From: Aphrocallistes beatrix
Lineage: Eukaryota; Porifera; Hexactinellida; Sceptrulophora; Aphrocallistidae
Assembly (NCBI GenBank): GCA_963281255.1
Contig: OY725498.1
Location: 2,356,001 to 2,420,000, forward strand
Direction: 5' to 3'
Length of the DNA: 64,000 nucleotides
This document shows, in pieces, positions 11,120-22,989 of the stretch. Each line of letters starts with the position of its first letter. The stretch's first letter is position 1. Position numbers and translations under genes: made by a program. Under the pieces are notes generated by a model that saw only the letters and a program-made list of their open reading frames with translations, was not told the origin of the DNA and searched no databases.

Positions 11120-11185
11120 AATTGATTGAAGAATTGGCAAATCGTAGAGAAATGAAAATTGGCATGTAGCCGTCAAATGACAAGA
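11120..11185 (-). repeat. R1 3' fragment, reversed
   Basis: 'gaattgattgaagaattggc' followed by 'atgaaaattggcatgtag' is the reversed R1 distal sequence, diverged. Confidence 0.5.
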
Positions 11186-11267
11186 CTTCGATTATCTAAG
11201 ATCTAAGGGAATTTTTCACACCTGTACAAAAAAATGGAGAACAATTTTTTACATCTTTTTTATACAA

Positions 11268-11766
11268 CAAGCGCGCTTCGATTCCACGCTGCGCGGCAGA
11301 CGGACAATTTGTGTCCGCCTGAGGCGTCCTGTGGGCACCTCAGGTCACATTGATTAATTATAAGGGAGAAAACATCCCTAAATACGTCTGTCCTACTGCT
11401 ATAATCGATATCGCACGAAATATCACCAAATTTGACCTTTTTAAAATTTTGATGCGTAATGATGACGTTATAACAGAGTGATGAGTCATCATTGTTTTAT
11501 GATAATTGCATCATATGTGAGCTATATTAATATACACATTCTATTAAATTTTCAGTCTTCTATCTCCTCAAGATGGATGAGTTATGGTCGAGGAATTTCT
11601 AATTATAAAAAGGTGACAATGACGATATAATTCCATGATGAGTCGACATTTTGATCTGAGATCAGAACTTAGTTGAGCCATAGCCACAAGATTCCCAAAT
11701 ACCAAAAATCAGCTTCTGTGCCTAGCAGTTTCTTCAATCAATTCGTTACAGATATATATATACGAA
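11268..11766 (+). repeat. R1 dispersed repeat, cut by a retroelement
   Basis: Head (ACAAGCGCGCTTCG), GGACAATTTGTGTCCG hairpin, 'gatatcgcacgaaatatcac', 'gatgacgttataacagagtg' plus TGAGTCA, then CAGTTTCTTCAATCAATTCG and (TA)n. The copy is interrupted in the TA tract by the Penelope-like element. A (TA)n tract follows that element at 15247-15273. Confidence 0.75.
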
Positions 11767-14700
11767 ACTATATTAGAGGCTAACCATAATTTACTTAATA
11801 TTGACGCATTTCTGTTTGTATTGAAAAAGCTACAAAGCTGAAAGCATTTATGTAATGTGTGCTCTACTATCATTAAACGACTATTGCTATTTGAATTCTT
11901 TTCTACATATATATCGCCTGCGAAAGCACTATGGCAGCAGATACTGCTTCCCACGATACAGAGATTCTCTCGGCTACCTCTGACCAAGAAATGGGCGAAG
12001 GCCTATCTCCCACATATCACGAGGAAACTCTCACCCTGAACTCAGTGATCCCAGTTTGCCCTCTTAAAACTTACCTTGAAGGAGACGCTCAATCGCTACT
12101 TGAATTTGTCTTAGCACATATTCAAATTCATAAAGGAACGCAACAATCCAGCTCCCAATCCCTAACTCAAAGCACCATTGGTAAAGATGAACATTACCCG
12201 GTGATCTCCATTCACTTAGTTCCTTAATTAATAATGTTCTGAAATCAAATCCACACTCCGTACTAAATTTTTATACGGACCTAATCGCTGCCCTGATCTG
12301 CAGTAACACAAACGATAGTATACCAGATAAATATGCATATACGGCATCAAACGGTAAATACGCTTCGCAAGTAACCTCAAACGGTCTCGATAGGTTATTG
12401 AACCCTGACTCAGTAAATACCCGTATCCCACTATTAGCGCATCCAGGCTTTGACTTGGAATCATTTCATGCCCTACTCATTCTAACCGGTCATAATAAGA
12501 CTACACTCTATATGAATATGCTCTTACGAGCTCTGACCCCCCCGCCTTGTCGCTCACGACACATTCGTCCTTCCCAAAAGAAGGCTCCGAAATCGCTCAC
12601 ATACGCAGCCGCGACTGCCGAACGTGAACCAATACGACCCAAACCCAAACGATCCCAGAAAGTACAGGCCATCCAACCTACCCCCCTCCCATGCGCAAAA
12701 TGCTTAGCATCTGCTACGATTCTAACTACCACTGAGAAGAAATACACGCATCAATTGAATGTGAAAACTCGTGGTTGCACTCTTGACGAATATATTAAAA
12801 CGCTCCCGGCCCCTCTGCGGACTACCTTTAAAGGTATAATCAATGCCCTAACTCAGGGAACCCCTAATCACACTGAACGACAGGAATACCCCTGCTCTAA
12901 CTCTTCTGACAGGAGAGAATTGTTCGCTACCTCATCTGCCGCACGACCTACCCAGGTCCAGCGCGAAAACGCCCAGAAAGCAGTCCTTATCGCGTGTAAG
13001 GCTCATGGACTGTGCATGAAATGCGGACGTGCTCGTACGTCAAATTCTGCCATAAACCACCTACACTGCAACCCAAGACCCAAAGCATGCCCCCCCGCAG
13101 ATCCGAAGCTTGCTTCGCAGGAACCTGCACTCACCAAGTGATTACACAACCTTCCTTTTGGAGGGTTAAAGGACAGTTCACTATTACTCCAAGAGCGGAT
13201 AATATTGGACAAGCTACACTCCCAAATTTTCACTAAGGGAGGGCGGCCTTGGCCTCATCCCACCCTCCCTACCCCGAATCGCTTACGACTCACATTTTTG
13301 CGAGATTTGTTCCTACCTACCCGCTCAACACATGAGGTATTTATATCATCATTATACGATGTCACCAGGATCCCCATGCAAGAATATCCTCCCACCACAA
13401 GAATTTCCACAAGAGTTCCCTCATAGTCTTCCATCAGTATTTTTTGCCGAATACATATCCCCCAAACTCGCTCACAAGGTTCAAAGGATTTTAGGATTCG
13501 GACCTGACTTTCAATACGTTAATACTCAATTGGAAGAAACCTTTACGTCCCCATTCCACTTTTCATTATACTTGGAACACAACACCCCCCACTTACATTT
13601 TTCCCACTACCCAAATGGAAACGAGACCTGCAAAAGGAAAATAGATTCCTCATTCAACAAGTTCGCACTCAAATACACAAAGAGAACCTGTGTATTTTCT
13701 CAGTCGATAAAGGTCACGTACTGGTAATTCTCCATTAGTCAGATTTATAAACTCTGGTTAGACAGACATGCTCATCGGGCTCCCGGTTACGTATATCATG
13801 ACGCTATCAAAAAATTGAAGTAATCGCGAACCTATCCCATTCGTCTATCAACTTGACCACCATTTACACATACGATATTAAGAATTTCTACACCTCTGTT
13901 CCTCACAGCTTAATATTAGAAGCGTTTGATCACTATAACCCAGATAACCTCTATACACCCATTGTAGCAGCATTGCTACCCCTAAACTATATCACGGACG
14001 GATCCAAGTATTATACCCTAGGTGCAACTGGAATCCCAACGGGACTGGCACCCGAATTGGCCCGAATGACCACAGCATATCTACTACTCACCTATAACGC
14101 TCCCCCCCAATGTGCTCTGATAATATATTTTGATGATTTGGCTTCCAATTTCCCACTACCCCTCGACCTGATAGCATCTTACGTAATGGAACGCGGACAG
14201 GATAATGTTACGCAGGATGTCCTATACGATTCAACCAATAACATGTTTACACAGATATCTCAGGTTCACAAAGAACCGTGTCCACTGCACATAGCAAGTA
14301 ACCTTCTCTCACGCAACATGCTCACTAGCACATGGAAAGCAGGAGCACTACGCTCTGCCATGATTTCCACCGAACCTCACATAGCCCTGAACAATCATTA
14401 CCTGAGATATATGCCACAGTACATGCGAGCCGGATACTCGTTATCCGTCCTGACATACGCGATAGCTGATTTGTTGTATTTCCCCCGGAATAACCCAAAG
14501 AAACCGCAGCCAGAAACGACAGGATTTTTTAATAATTATTCCCAAACAAGACCAACTAAGCGACAGTTGGCCCCGATCACAAAGCAGGATATTCATCTTG
14601 TACCCATTATTCCCGCACTCCCACTGATCTCTACATTACAATTCTCCTTCCCCCAGCGAAAGCTGGAACACAGAGTGACAATATGTCGAGATCGCTGCAA

Positions 14701-15240
14701 GATTTGCCTCGCATACGACCAACGTTTCGCGATTCTCACCCCCATCCCTCTCGAACCATGTGCACAATTAAGATGTGTCATCTTACTCCATCACTCATAT
14801 ATACCTGACCAAATCTATATAGGACAAACCAGGGCGACCCGGAGAGTCGCTCAAACGACCGCATAAGGCAGCATTTGCGGTGCTGCCCTGACCTGCTTTG
14901 GCAGGTGTGGAAATTTTTTCTACCGTCTTACAAGCCTCATTCAAGACTGGAAACCACCCAAGAACTCCAGGCCGCAAAGATTCTGAGATCCAAATACCCA
15001 CAATACAACATTCATATAGATCACCCAAACAAGTTCTACAATTCACTCAACACCCATGTTGCTCCCATCCCTCTGTAAACCAATGAGGACGATGACCCTT
15101 AGATATCTCACTCTCGGGAAGATACGTTACTATATTAGAGGCTAACCATATTTACTTAATATTGACCCATTTCTGTTTGTATTGAAAAAGCTACAAAGCT
15201 GAAAGCATCTCTGTAATGTGTGCTCTACTATCGTTAAAGA
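11767..15240 (+). mobile_element. Penelope-like retroelement, broken, with terminal direct repeats
   Basis: Two direct repeats of about 110 bp flank it: 11767-11880 and 15129-15240, both starting ACTATATTAGAGGCTAACCA. Between them, in order: a first ORF from 11931 (no known domain); a basic, Cys-containing ORF (12398-13141) with CMKCGRARTSN; a reverse-transcriptase domain (13853-14866) with YTYDIKNFYTSVPH, a GIPTG box and YFDDL; then a Cys cluster (CRDRCKIC) and an IYIGQT motif of GIY-YIG nucleases. RT plus C-terminal GIY-YIG and terminal direct repeats are hallmarks of Penelope-like elements. Base composition is less AT-rich than the surroundings. It looks old and carries several breaks. The repeats differ at a few positions. 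Confidence 0.65.
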
Positions 15241-15245
15241 ATTCT

Positions 15246-15246
<1 letters not shown>

Positions 15247-15273
<27 letters not shown>
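15247..15273. repeat. (TA)n tract
   Basis: A pure TA run at the 3' side of the Penelope-like element and directly before an M1 MITE, probably the rest of the R1 TA tract. Confidence 0.7.
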
Positions 15274-15276
<3 letters not shown>

Positions 15277-15721
15277 TGCCTGAACAAAAGTATTCGTACC
15301 CCCATTATTCCCCATACAAATAGTTATAATACTGATTTATTTAGCGAGTCAAGGTATTTAATTGGTAAGAGATACGCTTAATTTAACTTCAAATTCATAT
15401 TCTCCACATTCAAATGACCCACTTTATAAGTTTTCAACTTAATTACTCTTCTTCAGTAGCATTTGCTTTTCTATGCCACAAGCCGCGAGTGATCGCCATT
15501 GTATATGATGGCATTGGTGGTATGAGGTGGCACAGTTTGAAAATCTTTAACCTTGTGGGAGTGTAAACAAGTTGAAAGATGAAAAAGTGAGTAATTCGAA
15601 TTTGAAGTTAAATTAAGCGTATCTCTTACCAATTAAATACCTTGACTCGCTAAATAAATCAGTATTATAACTATTTGTATGGGGAATTATGGAGTGTACG
15701 AATACTTTTGTTCACGCAGTG
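15274..15721. mobile_element. Mariner-type MITE (family M1), best copy
   Basis: TIRs of about 124 bp: the left starts CACTGCCTGAACAAAAGTAT and the right (reverse strand) CACTGCGTGAACAAAAGTAT, almost identical down to AATTTGAAGTTAAATTAAGC. TA flanks at 15272-15273 and 15722-15723. The centre has a second palindrome around CGCCATTGTATATGATGGCA. No ORF, 448 bp. It defines family M1, with other copies at 150, 1876, 30154, 31630 and 38555. Confidence 0.9.
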
Positions 15722-15734
15722 TATATATATATAC

Positions 15735-15777
15735 GACTACAACATCACAATATAAATCTATTGTGATGTTGTAGTGT
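15735..15777. repeat. Perfect short hairpin
   Basis: ACTACAACATCACAATA, a 6-base loop, then TATTGTGATGTTGTAGT: a 17-bp perfect stem directly after a TA run. Confidence 0.8.
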
Positions 15778-16021
15778 ATTATAATGTATAGCAATAAAAA
15801 AGATTATGTGCATATTTTCACACCTTTATATACATATTTTCACGTCATTTGACTTTTAAAATATACTAGAGACTAGCTTTCAACGGTTGACATGTGGTTT
15901 TCTGGGGTGTAGATTTAGAATATTATATTTTCGGATTGAATTGAGAAATCATTCGTTACTTTTGTTTACAATATTTACATATATAAAGTAAAATAATACC
16001 CAAAATAGGTTAGATTGAGTA

Positions 16022-16112
16022 ACTCCAGGCGCCCGCAGGCGACTCTGCGGACACGCAGTATCTGCAAGTCGCGCAGCGCAAGCAAGCGAAGTGCGCTTGT
16101 ATATATAATTAA
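16022..16112 (-). repeat. R1 head fragment, reversed
   Basis: 'aggcgcccgcaggcgac', 'gcggacacgcagtatctgc', 'cgcgcagcgcaagcaagcga' and 'gcgcttgtatatata' are the R1 head on the minus strand. Confidence 0.75.
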
Positions 16113-16199
16113 TGGAATAAATGATTTCTTGTGTCCAGAACGTTATTGGGATCATTTTTACACACAGACTAGCAAATGTCAAATCATAGATGAGAACAT

Positions 16200-16805
16200 G
16201 TTTAATATGTATTAAGTCATTTTTAGGCGTTTAGTCGATTTGAAGGCTACTCTACTTGGTCTTTTCGTAATGTTTCATTGAGACCTTTACGCTAGTTGTT
16301 GTAATAGATGTTTGTAATGATTATGTTGACAATTCTTTGGGATTGTTCTGATTGCGAGCTGCAGGCGAAAGCACTATCCCAGCTCTGTAAGTCTTCATGC
16401 AATGATCGTAAACTTACTTGTTTTCAAGGAAAGTAGTATGGATTATTTCCGTTTCGCTATATTCTAAAACACAAAAGGCAGATTCTACGTAATGATTAAG
16501 GGTAGAAGAAGGTAGAGTAAGACTACTTATATCCAAATTTTGGATTTATTCAGTTAGGATAGGATCTTGTTGCAATCGGGTTATGCAATTTAAGCATGAT
16601 GTATCTTTGAGTGAAATATAGCCGGAAATATATGTTACAACTTGATGCGATTTCTCTGATAAAACAAGGTTTTCGAAATTAATACATTGAAGCTTGACAA
16701 TAAGTTCTTCAAGTCACTCTGCTGAATCTCTTCTGTTGCCAGCGCACTTATTTCAAGTTCATGTTGGAGAAGTGATTTCATCTTAATTATACTATATATT
16801 CTGAA
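16200..16805. other. Possible 3' part of the P-like element; otherwise no gene
   Basis: Some minus-strand frames here (for example LHEDLQSWDSAFAC near 16350-16400) might be the decayed C-terminal part of the P-element-like transposase. I cannot support more. Confidence 0.3.
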
Positions 16806-16809
16806 TGAA

Positions 16810-17640
16810 TCACTTCACTGAGACTAACAAGAAAACGTACCTTACCAATTTGATGTTATTGCGAAAATCTTCTAAGGCATCCGTTTGTATTCTACCAGTT
16901 AAAACGAATTGGAATCCTTCAGAGAGTAAATCAGAGGATATATCTGAAATAGCATTATTTGTTCGCCGGAGCACAGAGAAAGTTTGTATTGATAAACCAA
17001 ATTTTGTAGAAGTCTCCCATTTACATAGCCAGTATTCATTGAATCTAAAGGTTAAGTTTGTGATCATTTACAATTATTGCATTTCCTCTTGCGTCGGGAT
17101 GAAAGGCTCTTTAGCACTAACAATCAACCACCATGTGTAAATCAGATCTAAAAGGTTAGGTGTAGTTTTATCTCAGGTAGATAGTCTAAAAGCAGTCGAC
17201 GTTGTTTCTTCGAAGATAGCTAATGCAAGAGGAACTGACTTTTTTTGTTTCCTGGATGTATAACTGGATAGTTAATTTCCGGTGCAGCGCGAAGGTGTGC
17301 AAATAGCCGAAGATCTTCTTCGTGAAGCTTTTGAAAAGATGCCCAAGATACTAAGCCAGCAGAAATTGAGAGGTTAATATGGGGAGATTAAAACTTAAAT
17401 TCTGGGATTTAAGCATTTTATGGCTAATATATTATTGCGAATATCATTTAACAGAAGCACAGTATCAAATTGAATGTAAATAGTCTTTCCAGCACAATAT
17501 GGGTTGCGGATAACATGAGTATTATCGCTAATTCCATGTAAGTGTCTAAGTTGCTTGAAAGCATTGACGTTTGTGGTATGATTATCAGCTACTATCGCAC
17601 GAAGGCTATAATCTGTTTGAGATAGCACAGATATACATTT
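16810..17640 (-). pseudogene. P-element/THAP9-like transposase relic
   Basis: Read down from 17640: LRAIVADNHTTNVNAFKQL, VIRNPYCAGKTIYIQFD and VLLLNDIRNNILAIKCLNP (17395-17628), then SVLRRTNNAISDISSDLLSE and GFQFVLTGRIQTDALEDF (16810-17067). These match remembered motifs of P-element and THAP9 transposases: the VxDNxxxN and FDxVHLxKNIRNN region of the RNase H core, and the YVLTGRFQTDPLE segment nearer the C-terminus. The THAP zinc finger and N-terminal half were not found. The two readable pieces are in different frames with about 300 bp of broken frame between them. No 31-bp P-type TIR was recognised. Confidence 0.65.
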
Positions 17641-17649
17641 GTCTAAGTT

Positions 17650-18250
17650 TGAATGACTAGATTACCTGAAATCCTTAAGATAGGTACTACTGATACTACG
17701 AATGGTATTGACTGGTTAGCGAAATACCCATAAAACAGAGGATACTCTTAAAAAAGTCGAGATCTTGATCACAGCCAATTAAAGTTTTACGATCAAAATG
17801 CAGTTGAGGATGTAAGTACATTTTATCTAAGAGTATGACAATATAGTTCCCGATTAATTCGCTGTCCCAAAGTCCTAGAACCGTGTATCATGCAGTTTAA
17901 CTACTGATTCGCGAAAACATAGCAACTGACATCATGAGGCTGACGACTGGACGACGCTCGTCAACTTATACGAATCAACCAAGGACCTAGCTGCAAGGAA
18001 TGAACCCTCCCATGGAGTCCCCTAAGCTCGGTCTAAGGGGTGCTTCCAGTTGGGGACTCAAACACCGGTACGAGACAGACGAGCAGAGAGAGCAACCAAG
18101 GAAAGTAACTATTGAATAAATTTTACTTCCAATGCATAGTTACAATGAGGGTGTCAACACAGTATAATTAAATCTAGATTCTCTCCTTTTCATTATTATG
18201 ATTATTTTAATTATTTTACAAAACAAATGCATGTATTTCATAATATATTT
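17650..18250. other. No gene recognised
   Basis: 17930-18095 is less AT-rich (CGTCAACTTATACGAATCAA and CCCCTAAGCTCGGTCTAAGG) but shows no ORF, TIR or RNA structure I can defend. Confidence 0.3.
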
Positions 18251-18253
18251 GCT

Positions 18254-19495
18254 AAGGTGGATCAAAATGTTTGCGTGTTTGGAAAAGAATTACAAAATTC
18301 AGAAAAAATCTCGAATGCTAGGTACATTCTGAACTATACCAACAAAAGTTGTTTTTATTTTTGATTACCGGCANNNNNNNNNNNNNNNNNNNNNNNNNNN
18401 NNNNNNNNNNNNNNNNNNNNNNNNNNNNNNNNNNNNNNNNNNNNNNNNNNNNNNNNNNNNNNNNNNNNNNNNNNNNNNNNNNNNNNNNNNNNNNNNNNNN
18501 NNNNNNNNNNNNNNNNNNNNNNNNNNNNNNNNNNNNNNNNNNNNNNNNNNNNNNNNNNNNNNNNNNNNNNNNNGGGTGAGTTTCGAGGTGTGGGCAGGTG
18601 CACCATCCTGTTGAAATAAAAAAGACTCCCCAGAGAACATGGACTGGCTTAGATCTTTCAGTACAGGCTCTAATATAAGCTCGCGATACGAGATTGAATT
18701 GATTTTAGCTCCTGGCGGAACAAAAACCAGGGATGTCCGACCAATGCCCGAAACCCCAGCCCAAACCATGACAGAGAGTGGTTTCTGAACTCTCGCAACG
18801 TAATGCAACTCTTCTGGGATTGAATGAGCACTAGATGATATTATTCTGTCATTTTGAGCATTACTAGCTTCTTCTATCGTGAATAATTTCTCGTCTGAAA
18901 AAAGAATGTTGTTCATTCCATGAATAGCGTGCCGCTTTAACAGACCCTTGCTCTTAACCAGTCTCTTTCCCTTGATCTTGTCAGTAAGGAAGTGCACCTT
19001 CTTCCTTTTGAATGATTTCATTCCTAAATGGTCCCTAACGATCCTTTGAACAGATCGGCGAGATATTTTAATGACTGATGCCATTTACGCATAGATCGCC
19101 GGGGATTTCTTCGAATTTGTTCCCGCACCGTCTTCTGCACCTTTGGGGTCACAACAGTACACGGACGTCCACTCCTGGCCCTATCCTCAACATTTCCAGT
19201 CTCCAGATATCTCTTAATGGCCCTAACAACAAACATTCTTCTTCCCCTGGGCATTTTGAGCATTTTGGAAAGTTCCTTCGGTTTATACCCCGCTTGAAAT
19301 AATCCAACTACAGCACATCGATCACGCTCCATTAGCTACACAATACTAAAATGGAATTTTATGTGAAAATTACTAATGAAAAACTGAAGTTGAATATCTA
19401 GTGATAAAATAAATTTGATTAACTGTCTTATTATCCAAATCAAAATTAAAATTAATGGGTATGAAAAAATGTCACAGAACTTATGAGCCACCCTG
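18254..19495 (-). mobile_element. Tc1-like transposon, broken, with an assembly gap
   Basis: The right end reads, on the minus strand, CAGGGTGGCTCATAAGTTCT next to TA (19496-19497). The left end is uncertain; 18254 (AAGGTGGATC) is a guess. The transposase runs on the minus strand from 19332: MERDRCAVVGLFQAGYKPKE (helix-turn-helix), GNVEDRARSGRPCTV (linker with GRP box), then after a frame change near 19080, SVIKISRRSVQRIVRDHLGM, NILFSDEKLFTIE (first Asp) and FLFQQDGAPAHTS (second Asp). The third acidic residue lies inside the 200-base N gap. Confidence 0.8.
18374..18573. other. Assembly gap (200 N)
   Basis: Exactly 200 N, probably a fixed-size scaffold gap. It removes the C-terminal catalytic part of the Tc1-like transposase. 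Confidence 1.
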
Positions 19496-19574
19496 TAAGT
19501 AGTAAGGATATTTTAGTAAATGAATTAATAACTGAATATTGGAAGATAGAGATATATTTAATCAGGAGAAAATA

Positions 19575-21639
19575 CAGTGAAGATTGGATATAACGACAAA
19601 TCGCAAATAGCGACTATTTTTCCTTGCCCAGAGCGAAATCCTACTTGACTGCATACAAAAAACATCGAAAATAACGACAATCCGAATAACGACAAATCGA
19701 AAATAACGACACATTTATTGTGCCCGGTGGCCTAAATGTATCGTCTATAACGACCTCACGGAGGGTTAAACGAGCTTTAGCTCCAAACGAAAGTAGAAAT
19801 TAATGTTTTAATCTCCGCGACTTTCTTGAGTTTAGAGCTAGCAATTCGAATAGGTGGCGTGTTCTTCTGTTTGTGTAAAGATGGCACAGCCAGTTGGAAA
19901 GCGGAAGCGCTTCTCTTTTTCCGAGAAGTACACTATTTTGCAAGAGCTGGAAAAGGGTGAAAAGAGACCGTGCGTGCAAGAGAAGTATGGAATTACTCAC
20001 GGAACTTTGTCTGGTTTCATAAAAGACCACATTAAGATCGAGGCAACTGTCAAAACGCCTACTTCTATGGAAGCAAAGAGCAGCCGACAGTCCAGCTATC
20101 CGGAGCTGGATTCAGCGCTCCTTGAGTGGTTTCGCCAGGTGAGAAGTCAGTCATCGGATACTAGCATCAGTGGTGCAGATCTTCTTTTGAAAGCAGAAGA
20201 GATTGTGTCCAAACTGAAAGAGCGTTATATTGATGGCTATGACGAGTCAAACGTTGACAAAAACTGGATCGACAGGTGGAAGAAGCTCCATGGGGTATCC
20301 AGCAAGTTGATTGTGGGAGAAAGCGCATCTGCTGATCAAACCAGTGTCAGTAATTGGTTAGATACGTAGGTTGCCCTGATTCGACAGACGTAAGGAGAGA
20401 AGGGTATCTTTAACGCGGACGAGACCGGTATGTTCTGGAGAATGATGCCCGATAAAACACTAGCTTTCCGTGGACAAGTGTGTAAGGGTGGGAAACATTC
20501 AAAGGAAAGAGTCACTATTCTCGTTGCTGCTAGTACATCTGGCAAACGTCTTCCACTGTTCGTGATAGGTAAGAGCAAACGGCCACACTGCTTCAGTGGT
20601 GTTCTCAACTTGCCTGTGAAGTATGACGCCAATAAAAATGATTGGATGACATCTGAACTATTTGAGCAATGGTGTAGTCGACTGAACAATTCGATGAAGT
20701 TGGAGAATAGAAAGATTGCTCTGATATTGGACAATTTCTCTGGGCATCCATCTCTTGAATTATCCAATGTGGAGATGTTCTTCCTCCCTCCCAACACAAC
20801 ATCACTGACGCAACCAATGGATGCTGGGATCATTAAAATATCAAGCACAACTACAGGCGATTCCTAGTGAAGAAGCGTCTCAGCTGTTTCGACTCTGGGA
20901 TGGCTTTCAAAATCAACTCACTGCAAGCATTGGAATTGTTGGAGAAAGCATGGGAACTTGTCAAACAAGACACAATTCGCAACTGCTATCCTCATGTCGG
21001 TTTTGGAGACGGTCCACCACAGGCAGCATCAGATAACGCCACTGAGACAGAGAAGCCCTCTGCTGACTCCGCTGACTTTCTTCAATGGGGCATTGCTAAA
21101 CGTGCAGGAATTGCTGGTGCAGACGTCACATTTGATGACTTTGTGGCAATAGACGATGAAGTCCTAACCGGTGCTGCAGCTGCAGGTCAAGCTGTAGATA
21201 AATTACTAGATACTGTTCTGCATTCTAATGAAGCAGTTGACGAGGAGAGTAGTGATGAGGAATGTGTAGTTCAACTTGTACCAAAGTTCAGGGAGGCAAT
21301 GGAAGGATTAGAGACAGCTCTGTTGTACCACCAAAACTCAGACGTCCACTGTCAAGCTGTATTAAATGCTCAGGAATGCTGCATAGATACACAGCTTAGT
21401 CTCCTGTCACAGAGAACAATTACTAGCTATTTCAAGCCCACATAAATTACATTAAAATAATTATTCAAATCATATACATCAGCATATCATATATCATATA
21501 CTATTGTGTTTGTTTCATTTTGGCGGGTATACTAAGCGTATATTATGTGTGTGACCCTAAGATCGGATATAGTGACAGATCGCAAATAACGACATTTTTC
21601 TCTTGCCCGATGGTACGTCGTTATATCCAATCTTTACTG
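19575..21639 (+). mobile_element. pogo/Tigger-type transposon, near complete
   Basis: TIRs: left CAGTGAAGATTGGATATAAC, right (reverse strand) CAGTAAAGATTGGATATAAC, each beside TA (19573-19574, 21640-21641). Length 2065 bp. Both subterminal regions repeat 'aaataacgaca'. It holds one transposase gene in the same orientation. CAGT ends, TA target and a CENP-B-type protein fix the family. Confidence 0.9.
19881..21445 (+). pseudogene. pogo/Tigger transposase (CENP-B HTH plus DDE_1), lightly broken
   Basis: It starts MAQPVGKRKRFSFSEKYTIL at 19881, a CENP-B-type helix-turn-helix, followed by a second HTH (LLEWFRQVRSQ to WIDRWKKLHGVSSK). The DDE domain has FNADETGMFWRMMPDKTL (first Asp), IALILDNFSGHPS (second Asp) and TTSLTQPMDAGI (third Asp), so all three catalytic Asp codons survive. 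The C-terminal acidic tail ends SQRTITSYFKPT at 21445. Breaks: two in-frame stops at 20367-20369 and 20391-20393 between the HTH and DDE parts, and one frame change near 20835. The first ATG lies at 19854, but the KRKR start at 19881 fits the family better. Few breaks imply fairly recent activity. Confidence 0.88.
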
Positions 21640-21641
21640 TA

Positions 21642-22830
21642 GTTATTTTCGAACTTTATACTTTTGAGAACAGGTTATGGAGTCCCGGGTATTTAATAAT
21701 TTCAGAAATTTAGGATAAATATTTTGTGTAATGAATAGAATTAATTTAAACTCGAAGGATGATAGATTCCATAGATGTAAACAGATTTAAATTTCAACTA
21801 AATTATCTTAGTCAAATCAATGAAGTAAAATTTAATGTTGCAGAACTAGTGTTGTACGATTTATTTGAGCAATGCCTGTGCCAAACTATATTCACTTTGT
21901 GGGAATTCTGGATGGCGACTAAATTATAAAGATGGAGACAAACTGGGGTATCTTCTTGATATTTTTTTTATACATTATGCCAAGGTATGAAAATTAGAAA
22001 TTTCTTTGAGGAACCCTTTTTGGACAGCATAGGATAGCATTTTTAAGCAAATTACATTTAATTTTTTGATTAGCCATCGTCGCATGACTACATATATATA
22101 CATTCATTAATAGTTACTAAGATAAATAATGAATATTTAACTAGTGAGAGATTTCTTCTATCTTGTTTCATTATGAGATTATTAAGTTTAAACATTTGTA
22201 AATATTTTATCCTTATATGGATATGAATCATATTAATCTTGAGTAGGATAATTATTGAATAATATAACTCTACTCCACATTAATAGTCACACGTCTAATC
22301 TCGGTTTTATTGGTTGTGAACTCGTATCATTCAAACTCGCTCATAATCTCACTAGCTTCTGGTAATTAGAGTTAAATTTGAGACAATAGAATCTGGATTG
22401 CATTGGATAGTGTGAGTTAAAAATAAATATTTAAATAAAGATTGTAAAAAATGGTACGTCATAGAAAAGATCTGCAACTGCGGCAGGTGTTAAAATAATA
22501 TTTTGTACCTTAAGCGTCAAAGAAATTAGAGCATAGCATTCATGGATCCTGAGTTCACACCGTGTCTAGCCGTTCAAGTGTCTCATTTTGTCCAAGATCT
22601 TATAGAATCATAGATGTCGGACTCAACGGCTAGTATAGGTTGAATATTTTGTACCCTGATGATACTTCAAATTGTAACATGTTTTATTATATAATTTGAA
22701 CACATTCCAGGACGCATTTAATACTGTATATTCAGTATATTCATTAAATAAAAAGTCTGAAAAGATAAATGATACAACAAATCGGATTTCAAACAGGAAA
22801 ACTGCACATTAGAGTTAGTCATTGTAGAAT
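21642..22830. other. Non-coding AT-rich stretch
   Basis: No gene, RNA or repeat recognised across about 1.2 kb. Confidence 0.5.
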
Positions 22831-22989
22831 ATATCTAATCAATTATTAATTTTTGACGTTTTCAAATTATCAATCAATGCAACCTTGTGCCACAAATGTC
22901 GTTATTTCCACTATACATGGTGATGAATAACCACTTGTGCAACTGGTTAATGATTTACTTATTGTGTAGAGTAATTTGTTGGAAACATA

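Noticed and set aside
12508-13426. Minus-strand and out-of-frame ORFs inside the Penelope-like element
   Set aside because: They lack domains and overlap the retroelement's own frames.
18349-18606. Open frames of 76-83 codons across 18349-18606
   Set aside because: They are open only because of the N gap.
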